From: an uncultured Polaribacter sp.
Lineage (GTDB): Bacteria; Bacteroidota; Bacteroidia; Flavobacteriales; Flavobacteriaceae
Assembly (NCBI GenBank): GCA_943788865.1
Contig: CALSRX010000001.1
Coordinates: 124,001 to 188,000 of the forward strand
Length of the DNA stretch: 64,000 nt
Reading direction: 5' to 3'
The position numbers and the translations under genes are program-made. The notes beneath the pieces are model-generated. The model did no database searches. It was not told the origin of the DNA and saw only the letters and a list, made by a program, of their open reading frames with translations. Positions 45,725 through 55,234 of this stretch are shown one piece after another (within the stretch, counting starts at the first letter, position 1; each line of letters starts with the position of its first letter).

Positions 45725-46222
45725 ATGAGAACAAAAAAGCTTCTGCTACTATTTTTAATAGTTCCTCTTTTTGCTTTTACAGCACATAAATATTATTTGA
45801 GTTTAACTCAAATAGAATACAATTCTAAAAATAAATCTGTAGAAGTAATTATCAATGTTTTTATTGATGATATTGAAACAGCGCTTACTAAGATTCATGA
45901 TAAAAAGTTTGAGTTAGATACTGAAAAAGAATTTGCAGATATAGATACTTACTTTTTTGACTATTTAAAAAAGAACGTAAAATTTAAACTAGATGGTAAA
46001 GCGTATGACTATAGTTATATTGGCAAAGAATATGATGGAGATGTGGTTTTTTTCTATTTAGAAATAAAAAATGTACCTGCATTAAAAGAAATAGAAATTA
46101 ACAATACCATTTTATTGAAACATTTTCCGGAGCAACAAAATTTGGTAAAATCGAAAGTAAATAAAAAGTACAAAAGTCTTTTACTCACTAAAAAAGAACA
46201 AACAGGCACTTTAAAATATTAA
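45725..46222 (+). CDS. DUF6702 family protein
   Basis: From the ATG at 45725 the protein has 165 residues with a signal sequence MRTKKLLLLFLIVPLFAFTAHKYYLSLTQIEYN. The H-K-Y-Y-L-S-L-T-Q-I-E-Y-N block is the DUF6702 signature. The frame also opens at 45677, but that would bury the signal peptide. The M1 peptidase gene follows 32 bases later, a linkage I consider conserved in Flavobacteriaceae. Probably a periplasmic accessory of unknown function. Confidence 0.83.
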   Translation: MRTKKLLLLFLIVPLFAFTAHKYYLSLTQIEYNSKNKSVEVIINVFIDDIETALTKIHDKKFELDTEKEFADIDTYFFDYLKKNVKFKLDGKAYDYSYIGKEYDGDVVFFYLEIKNVPALKEIEINNTILLKHFPEQQNLVKSKVNKKYKSLLLTKKEQTGTLKY

Positions 46223-46254
46223 TATAAATCACTAATTCAACAAAACCCAACATT

Positions 46255-48378
46255 ATGAAAAAAATCGGTTTACTAGTTCTCTCACTAGTATTTGTTGCAG
46301 CTTCTTCTTTTGCACAAGAGAAGAAAACCCAACAAGGGCACACAAATCAGAACAAGTTTAAACAACTTAAAGATGTTCTAGCAACACCTACAAGTCAAAG
46401 AACAGCTTCTGGAGCGCCAGGAAAAAAATACACTCAACAAAAAGTTGATTATGTAATGGATATCGTTTTAGATGACGATAAAGAAACAATTACTGGAAGT
46501 GAAACTATCACGTATCACAACAATTCTGAAGATGAATTGGCGTATTTATGGTTACAATTAGACCAAAATATGCGTGCTGCAGATTCTAAAACTCCAGATA
46601 TCAATCCGAATAGAATTCCGAAAGGACTTTCTAAAGACAGATATGATAAAACATACGAAGAGCAGCCTTTTGATGGTGGATTTAAAATTATGAGCGTTAC
46701 GAATGTAGACGGTAGTAATTTATCACACACTATCAATCAAACAATGATGCGAATCAACTTAGCAAAACCTTTAGGAGCTGGAGAAAGTTTTCAGTTTAAA
46801 ATTAAATGGTGGTACAAAATCAACAACCACAGAACTCAAGGTGGAAGATCTGGTTTTGAACATTTTCCTGACGGAAACAACAACTATGTAATTGCACAAT
46901 TCTTTCCAAGGTTATGTGTATACGATAACGTAGAAGGATGGCAAAATGACCAATTCTGGGGAAGAAGTGAATTCGCACTAGAATTTGGAGATTATACGGT
47001 AAACATTACAACACCAGATGACCATATGTTAGGTGCAACTGGACGTTTAATGAACGAAAGTGAAGTACTTACTAAAACACAACTAAGAAGGTTAGCACAA
47101 GCTAAAAAATCTTATAAAGACCCGGTAGTAATTCATACGCAAGAAGAAGCAACTAAAATTGAAAAAAGCAGATCTAAGAAAACAAAAACTTGGAAATTCT
47201 TCGCAGAAAATGTTAGAGATTATGCATTTGCTACTTCTAGAAAATTTATTTGGGACGGAATGGCTGTAGATATTAATGGTAAAACAGTAATGGCATATTC
47301 TTATTATTCTAGAGAAGCAAATTCATTATACGGAGATCACTCTACAAGAGCAGCTGCTCAAACATTAAAAACATATTCAAAATATACTTTTGATTACCCT
47401 TATCACAAAGCAATTTCTGTAGATGGACAAATGGGAATGGAATATCCAATGATTGCATTTAATCCTGGAAGACCAAACGCAGACGGAACTTATACAGATA
47501 GAATGAAGTACAGAATGTTAGGTACAACGATTCATGAAGTTGGACATAACTTTTTTCCAATGATTGTAAACTCAGATGAGCGTCAATGGACCTGGATGGA
47601 TGAAGGTTTAAACTCTTTCGTGCAAATGTTAGCTATGAGAGATTATGAAAAAGATTATCCACTAGGAAGAGGTTTACCTAAAAACATTGTGCCTTATATG
47701 TCTGGTGATCAATCTAGAATTGCTCCTATCATGTCTAAAGGAGACAATGTATACAGTTTTGGTGCAAACGCTTATGCAAAACCTGCAACAGCTTTATGGA
47801 TTTTACGTGAAACCATTATGGGACACGAATTATTCGATCACGCTTTTAGAACGTATTCTCAACGTTGGATGTTTAAACACCCTACTCCTGCAGACTTCTT
47901 TAGATCTATGGAAGATGCATCAGCAATGGATTTAGATTGGTTTTGGAGAGGATGGTTTTACACAACTGATGTAACAGACATCGGAATTAAAAATGTTAAA
48001 AAATTCTACGCAAAACCTGGAAGTGATCGTGTAGACTTCGTAGAAGATACAACAGAAGGAGCTAGTTTCAAAAAAGGAAAAGGAGCAAATTCTAAATATT
48101 TTTATGAAGTTACTTTTGATAAACCAGGCGGATTGGTAATGCCAATTATTGTTGAGTTTACCTATAAAGACGGAACGAAAGGCAGAAAAACATATCCTGC
48201 TCAAATTTGGAGATTGAATGACAAAGAGGTTACAAAAGCCATTCATTCTGACAAAGAAATCATAAACATCACAGTAGATCCTGATTTAGAAACTGCAGAT
48301 GTAGATATGACAAATAATAGCTGGCCAAAGAAACAAGACAATAAGTTTGGTAAGTTTAAAAACAAAGTAAAAGGATAA
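46255..48378 (+). CDS. Secreted M1-family metallopeptidase, copy 1
   Basis: The 707-residue protein has a signal peptide (MKKIGLLVLSLVFVAASSFAQ), an N-terminal beta domain, and the M1 zinc site HEVGH (427-431) with the third ligand Glu450 exactly 18 residues on. The exopeptidase motif GAMEN appears as MGMEYPM (393-399), so the substrate N-terminus site differs from classical aminopeptidase N. It probably trims peptides in the periplasm or outside. A second copy of similar sequence follows after its own terminator. Confidence 0.92.
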   Translation: MKKIGLLVLSLVFVAASSFAQEKKTQQGHTNQNKFKQLKDVLATPTSQRTASGAPGKKYTQQKVDYVMDIVLDDDKETITGSETITYHNNSEDELAYLWLQLDQNMRAADSKTPDINPNRIPKGLSKDRYDKTYEEQPFDGGFKIMSVTNVDGSNLSHTINQTMMRINLAKPLGAGESFQFKIKWWYKINNHRTQGGRSGFEHFPDGNNNYVIAQFFPRLCVYDNVEGWQNDQFWGRSEFALEFGDYTVNITTPDDHMLGATGRLMNESEVLTKTQLRRLAQAKKSYKDPVVIHTQEEATKIEKSRSKKTKTWKFFAENVRDYAFATSRKFIWDGMAVDINGKTVMAYSYYSREANSLYGDHSTRAAAQTLKTYSKYTFDYPYHKAISVDGQMGMEYPMIAFNPGRPNADGTYTDRMKYRMLGTTIHEVGHNFFPMIVNSDERQWTWMDEGLNSFVQMLAMRDYEKDYPLGRGLPKNIVPYMSGDQSRIAPIMSKGDNVYSFGANAYAKPATALWILRETIMGHELFDHAFRTYSQRWMFKHPTPADFFRSMEDASAMDLDWFWRGWFYTTDVTDIGIKNVKKFYAKPGSDRVDFVEDTTEGASFKKGKGANSKYFYEVTFDKPGGLVMPIIVEFTYKDGTKGRKTYPAQIWRLNDKEVTKAIHSDKEIINITVDPDLETADVDMTNNSWPKKQDNKFGKFKNKVKG

Positions 48379-48402
48379 GAAATTATTCAATTAAAACTCA
48401 TA

Positions 48403-48434
48403 AGAGGCACTATAATTATATAGTGCCTCTTTTT
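48403..48434 (+). terminator. Terminator between the two M1 peptidase genes
   Basis: AGAGGCACTATA (48403-48414) and TATAGTGCCTCT (48419-48430) are perfect arms around ATTA, followed by a T-run. The second peptidase therefore needs its own promoter. Confidence 0.9.
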
Positions 48435-48540
48435 GTTTTTACTAAAAGTATGTTAAATAAAATTTGTAAATTAGTACTCATAATAGAATATGATTACTTT
48501 TCGTAATTAATTAAACAAATCAATACAAATTTTACACACA

Positions 48541-50751
48541 ATGAAAAAAATCGGATTACTCCTATTTTCTATTTTCTTTGTAGTTGCTTCTGGGTTTGCC
48601 CAAGACAATACTAAAAAGAAAACTCAAAAAGGACATACAGACCAAAACAAGTTCAGACAGATGAAAGATTTATTGGCTACGCCAAATACTGTTCATACTG
48701 CTTCTGGAACTCCAGGACATGAATATTCACAACAAAAAGTGGATTATGTAATGGACATTCGTTTAGATGAAAACGACAATCGTATTTACGGAGACGAAAC
48801 AATTACGTATCATAACAATTCTAAAGATCATTTAGAATATTTATGGGTACAGTTAGACCAAAACATGAGAGCAGATGACTCTAAAACACCTGATGCTATT
48901 TCTGGAGGAGCCTCAGCATTCATTACACCTGATAACTACAAGAAGACCTACATGAAAGAAGGCAAAGGTTTTGGACATAAAATTGAATTAGTTGAAAGCA
49001 ATGGAAAACCATTATCGCATTTTATCAATAGAACAATGATGCGTATCAATATGCCAAAAGCATTAGCTCCAGGAGGTACTTTTAAGTTTAGAATCAAGTG
49101 GAATTATAAAATTAATGATATTAACAAAGATGGTGGTCGTTCTGGTTTAGAAACGTTTCCTGACGGAAACAACAACTATACCATTGCACAGTTTTTTCCA
49201 CGTTTAGCAGTATATAACAATGTAGAAGGATGGCAAAACATGCAGTTCTGGGGAAGAAGTGAGTTCGCTTTAGAATTTGGTGATTATGATGTTAAATTAA
49301 CTGTACCAGCAGATCATATTGTAGATGCAACTGGAGAATTACAGAACGAAAAAGATGTTTTAACAAAAACACAACAAAGACGTTGGGAACAAGCAAGAAA
49401 ATCTTTTAAAGACCCTGTAATTATTGTGACTCAAAAAGAAGCAGAAAAAACAGAAAAAGGACGTTCTAAAAAAATGAAAACTTGGCATTTTAATGCTAAG
49501 AGAGTTCGTGATTTTGCTTTTGCAACTTCTCGTAAATATATTTGGGATGCAATGGCAACCAATGTAAATGGTAAAACTGTAATGGCTGTTTCATTATATC
49601 CAAAAGAAGGAAATCCTTTATGGGAAGAGCACTCTACAAGAGCGGTTGCTAATACGTTAATTGAGTATTCAAAATTAACTTTTGATTATCCTTATAGCAA
49701 AGCAATTTCTGTACATTCAGAAAGACAAGGAATGGAATATCCAATGATTTGTTTCAACTTTGGTCGTCCAAATCCAGACGGAACCTATTCAGACAGAACT
49801 AAAAAAGGGATGATTGGCGTTATTACACACGAAGTAGGTCACAACTTTTTTCCAATGATTGTAAACTCTGATGAGCGTCAATGGACTTGGATGGATGAAG
49901 GTGTCAATTCTTTTGTAGAAATTTTAGCAGAATTAAAATACGACCCAGTATTGTTTGCTATTAATCCAGCAAAAAACATTACAAGATATATGGGTGGAGA
50001 TCAATCTAACATCTCTCCTATCATGTCTCAAGGAGATTATGTAAAGCAATTTGGACCAAATGCGTATTCTAAACCAGCTGCTGGTTTATACATGTTAAGA
50101 AAAACGATTATGGGTCCAGAATTATTTGATCATGCATTTAGAACCTATTCTCAACGTTGGATGTTTAAGCACCCAACACCAGCAGATTTCTTTAGAACAA
50201 TGGAAGATGCTTCTGGTATGGATTTAGACTGGTTCTGGAGAGGTTGGTTTTATACAACTGACGTAACAGACATCGGTGTTAAATCTGTAAAGCCATTATA
50301 TGTTACAGACAAACAAAGTGATCAAATTAAAAACATCATTAAAACAAACGCTGCGGCTAAAGATTATTTTGATAGCTTAGGAGAATTAGTTTATATTACT
50401 GATAAAAAAGAAGACGCCAATGCAAATGCATTAACTAAGCATGTAAAAGATGGAAAAAAGATTCCTACTTATATGTATCAAGTAGAATTTGAAAAACCGG
50501 GCGGATTGGTAATGCCAATTATTGTGGAGCTAACTTATGCAGATGGAACCACAGAAAGAAAAACGTTTCCAGCTCAAATTTGGATGAAAAATGACAATGT
50601 TGCGACTAGAGTTTTCGCTTCTTCACAAGAAATTAAGAGCATTGTAGTTGACCCTGATTTTGAAACAGCAGATGTAGATACTTCTAACAATAGCTGGCCT
50701 AAAAAAGAAGAAACAAAGTTTGATCAAATGAAAAAGAAAGTAAAAGGATAA
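48541..50751 (+). CDS. Secreted M1-family metallopeptidase, copy 2
   Basis: The 736-residue paralog has the same signal-peptide type, the zinc site HEVGHNFFPMIVNSDERQWTWMDE and QGMEYPM. Long stretches, such as HAFRTYSQRWMFKHPTPADFF, are identical to copy 1. It is 29 residues longer, mainly through an insertion with KQSDQIKNIIKTNAAAKDYF before the C-terminal strand domain. The pair is a tandem duplication that has diverged, perhaps to different peptide lengths. Both end near DVxxNNSWPKK. Confidence 0.92.
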   Translation: MKKIGLLLFSIFFVVASGFAQDNTKKKTQKGHTDQNKFRQMKDLLATPNTVHTASGTPGHEYSQQKVDYVMDIRLDENDNRIYGDETITYHNNSKDHLEYLWVQLDQNMRADDSKTPDAISGGASAFITPDNYKKTYMKEGKGFGHKIELVESNGKPLSHFINRTMMRINMPKALAPGGTFKFRIKWNYKINDINKDGGRSGLETFPDGNNNYTIAQFFPRLAVYNNVEGWQNMQFWGRSEFALEFGDYDVKLTVPADHIVDATGELQNEKDVLTKTQQRRWEQARKSFKDPVIIVTQKEAEKTEKGRSKKMKTWHFNAKRVRDFAFATSRKYIWDAMATNVNGKTVMAVSLYPKEGNPLWEEHSTRAVANTLIEYSKLTFDYPYSKAISVHSERQGMEYPMICFNFGRPNPDGTYSDRTKKGMIGVITHEVGHNFFPMIVNSDERQWTWMDEGVNSFVEILAELKYDPVLFAINPAKNITRYMGGDQSNISPIMSQGDYVKQFGPNAYSKPAAGLYMLRKTIMGPELFDHAFRTYSQRWMFKHPTPADFFRTMEDASGMDLDWFWRGWFYTTDVTDIGVKSVKPLYVTDKQSDQIKNIIKTNAAAKDYFDSLGELVYITDKKEDANANALTKHVKDGKKIPTYMYQVEFEKPGGLVMPIIVELTYADGTTERKTFPAQIWMKNDNVATRVFASSQEIKSIVVDPDFETADVDTSNNSWPKKEETKFDQMKKKVKG

Positions 50752-50769
50752 ACCTTTTTTTATAAAGCT

Positions 50770-50799
50770 AAAAGCCCAATCTTACGATTGGGCTTTTTT
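50770..50799 (+). terminator. Terminator after M1 peptidase copy 2
   Basis: AAGCCCAATC (50772-50781) and GATTGGGCTT (50786-50795) pair around TTAC, with T residues after. Confidence 0.9.
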
Positions 50800-50841
50800 A
50801 ATACAATCGTTTTATGATATATGAATTAGAGTATTGATGAA

Positions 50842-50976
50842 ATGTATTCTGTTTTTGGGTTATTAAACATTTTTGATAATGTATTGTTTGTAGCTTCGTA
50901 CGATTTTACAACTTCAAAAATTAATCAAATAAACGATAATGGTTCTATGGAAGTAGTAATCAAATATATTTTCTAG
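50842..50976 (+). pseudogene. C-terminal remnant of a PorP/SprF-type outer-membrane protein
   Basis: A 44-codon frame ends in DNVLFVASYDFTTSKINQI followed by NGSMEVVIKYIF. This matches how PorP/SprF proteins of the type IX secretion and gliding system end (SYDxxxSxL...GSxEIxLxY, terminal aromatic). Everything upstream is missing; a stop precedes the ATG by five codons. The following 170 bases to 51148 hold AT-rich DNA with no further frame or motif I can support. Confidence 0.5.
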
Positions 50977-51148
50977 CTGTAAAGTTATATTCCTTTTTTA
51001 ATTAAAAAAATGTGATTTTGATAGTTTCTTGTAAAAGAGATTTTTAGCAATTATGGAAGTATTAAATTAAAAAAACAAATACCGTTTCAAAGGTTTTATT
51101 AAGTTATTTTTTATATTTTAGTCATATAATTTAATCATTTTCCCCCAG

Positions 51149-51703
51149 ATGATTGCCCTAGAAAAACACATTAAAGTAGTTATACTTTTAAGTATGCTAT
51201 TTAATTATTGTAATGTAACTTCTCAAGAAAAGCTCTCTTTTGGCTTTTATCAAGATGCAAGATTATTGTTATTAGGCGACAACCACACCAATCCAAGAGG
51301 AACCATAGACATTATTTTTAACCTACAATTTCAGAGCTCACAAAAAAAACATGGCTATTTTATTTTCTTTCCAGAATTTGAAAATGCAAATATTAGTGAT
51401 TCATCTCTCAGAAGATTTTCTTTAAATGCAGGGTTTACGTTTAATAAATTACAGCGATTATATCGTTACTTAAAAAAGTTTGAAGCTACTTCTACAATTG
51501 GCTTTGGAGTTTTAGATCGTTTTGGAACAAAAACCAACAACTGGTCTATAAATGCCAATTTAGTATATAAGCTAAATGATAGAATTAAACTAGGGTTTAA
51601 CAATCAGTTTATGCAAAGAACAGATCTAAAGTTTAAATATCAAAAAAACGTTGTACGCCATAGTTTTCATTTCGGCATACAAGTCAACTTGTTTCAATTG
51701 TAG
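51149..51703 (+). CDS. Predicted outer-membrane beta-barrel protein, family not recognised
   Basis: The 184-residue protein has a signal peptide (VVILLSMLFNYCNVTSQ) and then alternating strands: RGTIDIIFNLQF, YFIFFPEFENANISD, SINANLVYKLNDRIKLGFNNQF, ending in FHFGIQVNLFQL. The pattern fits a small barrel of about eight strands in the outer membrane. I do not recognise the family. It converges on lgt with 5 bases between. Confidence 0.7.
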   Translation: MIALEKHIKVVILLSMLFNYCNVTSQEKLSFGFYQDARLLLLGDNHTNPRGTIDIIFNLQFQSSQKKHGYFIFFPEFENANISDSSLRRFSLNAGFTFNKLQRLYRYLKKFEATSTIGFGVLDRFGTKTNNWSINANLVYKLNDRIKLGFNNQFMQRTDLKFKYQKNVVRHSFHFGIQVNLFQL

Positions 51704-51708
51704 TGGCC

Positions 51709-52560
51709 TTATTTTTTATTCTTTCTAAAAATAAGAACCAATCCTATAAGTACCAATGGAATACTCAACACCTGTCCTGTATTCAATGAATTAAAAACCC
51801 AGTCTTCTCTTCCATCTACTTGAGCTTCTTTCAAAAATTCGATCACAAAACGCAAAGACCATAACACAACAAAGAAAATTCCAAATAAATATCCTGATTT
51901 CTCTTTTGCATCGGTTTTCCAATACATTCTCCAAAGAACAATGAATAAGATTAAATAACTAAATGCTTCGTATAATTGTGTTGGATGTCTTGGAACTGTT
52001 TCTCCAGCACTTTTAAAAATAACTCCAAAACTACTTCCTGTTGGTTTTCCGTAAATTTCAGAATTGAAAAAGTTTCCCATTCTAATAAAAAACCCAGCTA
52101 AAGCCACCATAATTCCCATTCTGTCTAAAATAAATAAGAACGGTTTATCAATTATTTTTTTACTGTAAAAATACAGCGCAGAAATAATCCCGATTGCAGC
52201 ACCATGACTAGCAAAACCGGTAAATCCTGTAAACTGCCATCCTTTAATCAGTCCGAATATTGCAGAAGAATTTGGATTTTCTTTAAAGGGTAAAACAATT
52301 TCTAATAAATGATGTTGGTAATAATCCCAGCTATAAAAAAACACATCTCCTAAACGCATTCCTACCAACATAGAAATGAATGTGTACATAAATAGAGCAT
52401 CTAATTTTTCAACAGGAACCTTATCTTCAATAAAGATTTTCTTCATCAATCGCAATCCTAAAATAAAAGCAATGACAAACATTAAACTGTACCATCTAAC
52501 GACAAAAAATCCTAAATCGATGCCTAATGATGGGTCCCAAACTATTGATAAAAATTTCAT
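51709..52560 (-). CDS. lgt: Prolipoprotein diacylglyceryl transferase
   Basis: The 283-residue inner-membrane enzyme has the Lgt signature GFFIRMGNFFNSEIYGKPT (catalytic Arg, Asn and Glu, about 156-174), a HxxHPTQLYEA-type RHPTQLYEA, and seven helices. It attaches diacylglycerol to the lipobox cysteine of pre-lipoproteins, which matters in a genome so rich in lipoproteins. The start at 52560 is supported by MKFLSIVWDPSLGIDLG. Confidence 0.95.
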   Translation of the reverse strand: MKFLSIVWDPSLGIDLGFFVVRWYSLMFVIAFILGLRLMKKIFIEDKVPVEKLDALFMYTFISMLVGMRLGDVFFYSWDYYQHHLLEIVLPFKENPNSSAIFGLIKGWQFTGFTGFASHGAAIGIISALYFYSKKIIDKPFLFILDRMGIMVALAGFFIRMGNFFNSEIYGKPTGSSFGVIFKSAGETVPRHPTQLYEAFSYLILFIVLWRMYWKTDAKEKSGYLFGIFFVVLWSLRFVIEFLKEAQVDGREDWVFNSLNTGQVLSIPLVLIGLVLIFRKNKK

Positions 52561-52610
52561 ACTTTATGTTTTTTGTCATAGTAAACAAAGTGAAACAAAC
52601 TGTTAATCTT

Positions 52611-52650
52611 AATGAGATTACTTCGTCGTTTCTCCTCGTAATGACGATTA
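52611..52650. repeat. Interspersed repeat of the TTCGTCGTTTCTCCTCG type
   Basis: The stretch GAGATTACTTCGTCGTTTC followed by CTCGTAATGACG resembles short dispersed elements with the pattern TGCTTCGTCGTTCCTCCTCGCAATGACG that are common in bacterial intergenic DNA. It has short complementary ends (ATTAC/GTAAT) and contains no gene. Confidence 0.5.
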
Positions 52651-52651
52651 T

Positions 52652-52885
52652 TTATTCTTTTTTTTCTGGAACGGGGTCATACCCTTGTCCGCCCCAAGGA
52701 TGACAACTAAAAATTCTCTTAATTGCCAACCAACCACCAGTAAACAAACCATGTTTTTGCAAGGCTTCTACTGTATAATGCGAACAGGTAGGTGAATATC
52801 TACATGTTGATGGCGTATAAGGAGAAATGGCTGTTTGATAAAAACGGACTAATAGAATAAACGGATATACAAGAATCTTTTTCAT
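52652..52885 (-). CDS. yidD: Membrane protein insertion efficiency factor YidD
   Basis: The 77-residue protein matches YidD fully: [32 protein letters not shown] and the end [21 protein letters not shown]. It is an amphipathic helix protein on the inner membrane that helps YidC. The ATG and a nearby lgt give an envelope-assembly neighbourhood. Confidence 0.95.
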   Translation of the reverse strand: MKKILVYPFILLVRFYQTAISPYTPSTCRYSPTCSHYTVEALQKHGLFTGGWLAIKRIFSCHPWGGQGYDPVPEKKE

Positions 52886-52904
52886 TTGCTGTGATTGAGA
52901 TTTC

Positions 52905-52945
52905 TCGCCAGAGCTTGTACTGAGTGAAGTCGAAGTGCTCGAAAT
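52905..52945. repeat. Interspersed repeat related to the one at 12409
   Basis: GAGCTTGTACTGAGTGAAG followed by TCGAAGTGCTCGAAATAACAA carries the TCGA core and flanking GAGC/GCTC arms of the REP-like element seen at 12409-12450, in a more decayed form. No reading frame crosses it. Confidence 0.5.
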
Positions 52946-52968
52946 AACAACCCGTTGATACTCTGAAA

Positions 52969-53000
52969 TTCGTAATTTATAATTTTCAATTCGTAATTAT
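52969..53000. repeat. Direct repeat AATTCGTAATT, two copies
   Basis: AATTCGTAATT occurs at 52969-52979 and 52990-53000, 21 bases apart, just before the cysS stop codon. Similar AT-rich repeats are widespread in flavobacterial intergenic DNA. Confidence 0.6.
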
Positions 53001-53003
53001 TTA

Positions 53004-54485
53004 TTAGTTGATTGAAAAGGTGGTCCCTTCTCTCCCATCTTTTAATTGGATTCCTAGTGCCAATAACTCATCTCTAATTTGATCAGACAAAGCCCAATCT
53101 TTATTGTCTCTTGCTTCTTTTCGCAGTTTAATTAACAACGCTACTACTCCATCAATCTTATCTGAGCTATCTTGTTTGGTTTCATTGGTCAATCCCATTA
53201 CATCAAAAACAAAGGCATGCATTGTTTTTTGTAAAACAGCCAAATCATCAGCTGTAATAGTTGCTTTCTGTTCTTTTAATTGATTGATGATTTTAACCGC
53301 TTCAAACAAATGCGCAATTAAAATTGGTGTATTAAAATCATCGTTCATAGCATCATAACATTGCTGTTTCCAACTAGCTATATCTACAGAAGATGTTTTG
53401 CTCGTTTGAATATTTTGCAATGAATTTACAGCATCCATCAATTTATAATACCCTTTTTCTGATGCTTCTAATGCATCACTAGAAAAGTCTAAAATACTTC
53501 TATAATGCGCCTGCATATTGAAAAAACGAACTACACTTGGCGCAAAGGCTTTACTTAAGATGTTATTATTACCTGTTAAAATCTCATTAGGTAACACAAA
53601 GTTTCCTGTAGATTTTGCCATTTTTTGGCTATTTAACAATAGCATATTGGCATGCATCCAATAATTTACTGGCTTTTCTCCAGAGCAAGTTTGCGACTGT
53701 GCAATTTCACATTCGTGATGTGGAAATTTTAAATCCATTCCACCTCCATGAATATCAAATTGTTCTCCTAAGTATTTTGTGCTCATTACCGAACATTCTA
53801 AATGCCAACCCGGAAAACCATCTGACCAAGGCGAAGGCCAACGCATAATATGACGTTCATCGGCTCTTTTCCAAAGTGCAAAATCTTGTGGATTCTTTTT
53901 ATCCGATTGTCCGTCTAAGGTTCTGGTATTGTGAATGGCATCTTCCATTTTACGCCCAGAAAGAATTCCGTAATTATTTCCTTTTTCGTTATACGCCAAA
54001 ACATCAAAATACACAGAACCATTTACTTCATAAGCAAAACCTTTCTCCATGATCTCTTTAATCATTTCAATTTGTTCTACAATATGACCCGTAGCTGTTG
54101 GTTCTATACTTGGTGGTAAAAAATTGTATTTCTCTAGGGTTTCATGAAAGTCTAAGGTGTAACGTTGTACAACTTCCATAGGCTCTATTTCTTCTATGCG
54201 TGCTTTTTTAGAAATTCTATCTTCTCCTTCATCAGCATCATTTTCTAAATGACCCGCATCGGTAATGTTACGGACATATCGTACTTTGTATCCTAAATGC
54301 AAAAAATAACGAAACACCATGTCAAACGACATAAATGTTCTTACGTTTCCTAAATGAACATTGCTATAAACAGTAGGCCCACAAACATACATGCCTACAC
54401 GACCTTCTGTAAGTGGTTTAAAAAGCTCTTTGCTTTTGCTAAGTGAATTGTAAATTTTAAGCTGATTCTCTTTATAGATTTCCAT
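53004..54485 (-). CDS. cysS: Cysteine--tRNA ligase
   Basis: The 493-residue class I synthetase has the HIGH-equivalent in [18 protein letters not shown], the zinc ligands in GWHLECS and [10 protein letters not shown], and KMAKSTGNF as the KMSKS loop (near residue 277). The C-terminal domain has the anticodon-binding helix set ([22 protein letters not shown]). It charges tRNA-Cys and is an essential housekeeping enzyme. It is transcribed in the same direction as the sigma-factor gene upstream, with 110 bases between. Confidence 0.96.
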   Translation of the reverse strand: MEIYKENQLKIYNSLSKSKELFKPLTEGRVGMYVCGPTVYSNVHLGNVRTFMSFDMVFRYFLHLGYKVRYVRNITDAGHLENDADEGEDRISKKARIEEIEPMEVVQRYTLDFHETLEKYNFLPPSIEPTATGHIVEQIEMIKEIMEKGFAYEVNGSVYFDVLAYNEKGNNYGILSGRKMEDAIHNTRTLDGQSDKKNPQDFALWKRADERHIMRWPSPWSDGFPGWHLECSVMSTKYLGEQFDIHGGGMDLKFPHHECEIAQSQTCSGEKPVNYWMHANMLLLNSQKMAKSTGNFVLPNEILTGNNNILSKAFAPSVVRFFNMQAHYRSILDFSSDALEASEKGYYKLMDAVNSLQNIQTSKTSSVDIASWKQQCYDAMNDDFNTPILIAHLFEAVKIINQLKEQKATITADDLAVLQKTMHAFVFDVMGLTNETKQDSSDKIDGVVALLIKLRKEARDNKDWALSDQIRDELLALGIQLKDGREGTTFSIN

Positions 54486-54595
54486 TTATGAATATGCATT
54501 TATAGAAATGTAAAGATAGGGAGTTTTGCGGAAAGAGAAAATCAGAATTTGTTAGAAGTTTGATAAAATAAAAAGTAGTTCTGTAACCAAATATA

Positions 54596-55135
54596 TTATT
54601 GTTTTTTAATGGTGATTTTACTTTGATTTCCCTTAATGTCAACACTACTATTCTTTAAATAAAATTTACCGTTTAAGGTAAAATCCTTAGAAATAGTCTT
54701 ATTCGTTTTCACTTTATCAGCCTGTAAAATTTGAAGCTTTTCTTTTAAATTCTTAATGGCGTTTGCAATAAATTCTGCTTGCAAACTCTGAGAAACACTC
54801 CAATCATCATTTTCTTCTACTCGCTCGTACACCTCTTCATTTATAGAAACAATTTCTAATTTTCGTTTCTTTAACCAATCCAAACTATTGTTAATTACAA
54901 TTCGTTTTAACCAAGCTCCAAAACTAACTTCTCCTTTAAAAGAATGGATGTTCTGAAATGCTTTGATAAATGAATCTTGCATGATATCTTCTGCCACAAA
55001 AGAATCTTTTACATACCTATTTGCGATGGCACACATAGCTTTGCAGTATAAATCATACAAGCGCATTTGTGCTTTTGCATCATTGTTTTTACAAGCATCA
55101 ATTAAATGATTGTGTAATTCTTTTGTTTGATTCAT
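54596..55135 (-). CDS. ECF sigma factor truncated before region 4 and fused to a foreign tail
   Basis: Residues 1-130 are a normal ECF sigma region 2: LYDLYCKAMCAIANRYVKDSFVAEDIMQDSFIKAFQNIHSFKGEVSFGAWLKRIVINNSLDWLKKRK. A usual protein continues with region 4, the helix-turn-helix that binds the -35 element. Here, after KNLKEK (about 133; DNA 54736), the chain becomes LQILQADKVKTNKTISKDFT..., a beta-strand-like lysine-rich tail unrelated to sigma factors. The reading frame is unbroken, so an in-frame deletion has joined the start of this gene to the end of a neighbouring one. It likely cannot recognise promoters normally. Confidence 0.8.
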   Translation of the reverse strand: MNQTKELHNHLIDACKNNDAKAQMRLYDLYCKAMCAIANRYVKDSFVAEDIMQDSFIKAFQNIHSFKGEVSFGAWLKRIVINNSLDWLKKRKLEIVSINEEVYERVEENDDWSVSQSLQAEFIANAIKNLKEKLQILQADKVKTNKTISKDFTLNGKFYLKNSSVDIKGNQSKITIKKQ

Positions 55136-55234
55136 TATTGATTAATTACCCTAAAGACGAACCTTTTTTCGCTGTGTTGCAAAATGCTATTAATTTATTC
55201 CTAAATTTACACATATTATTTTTTCAACGCTACT

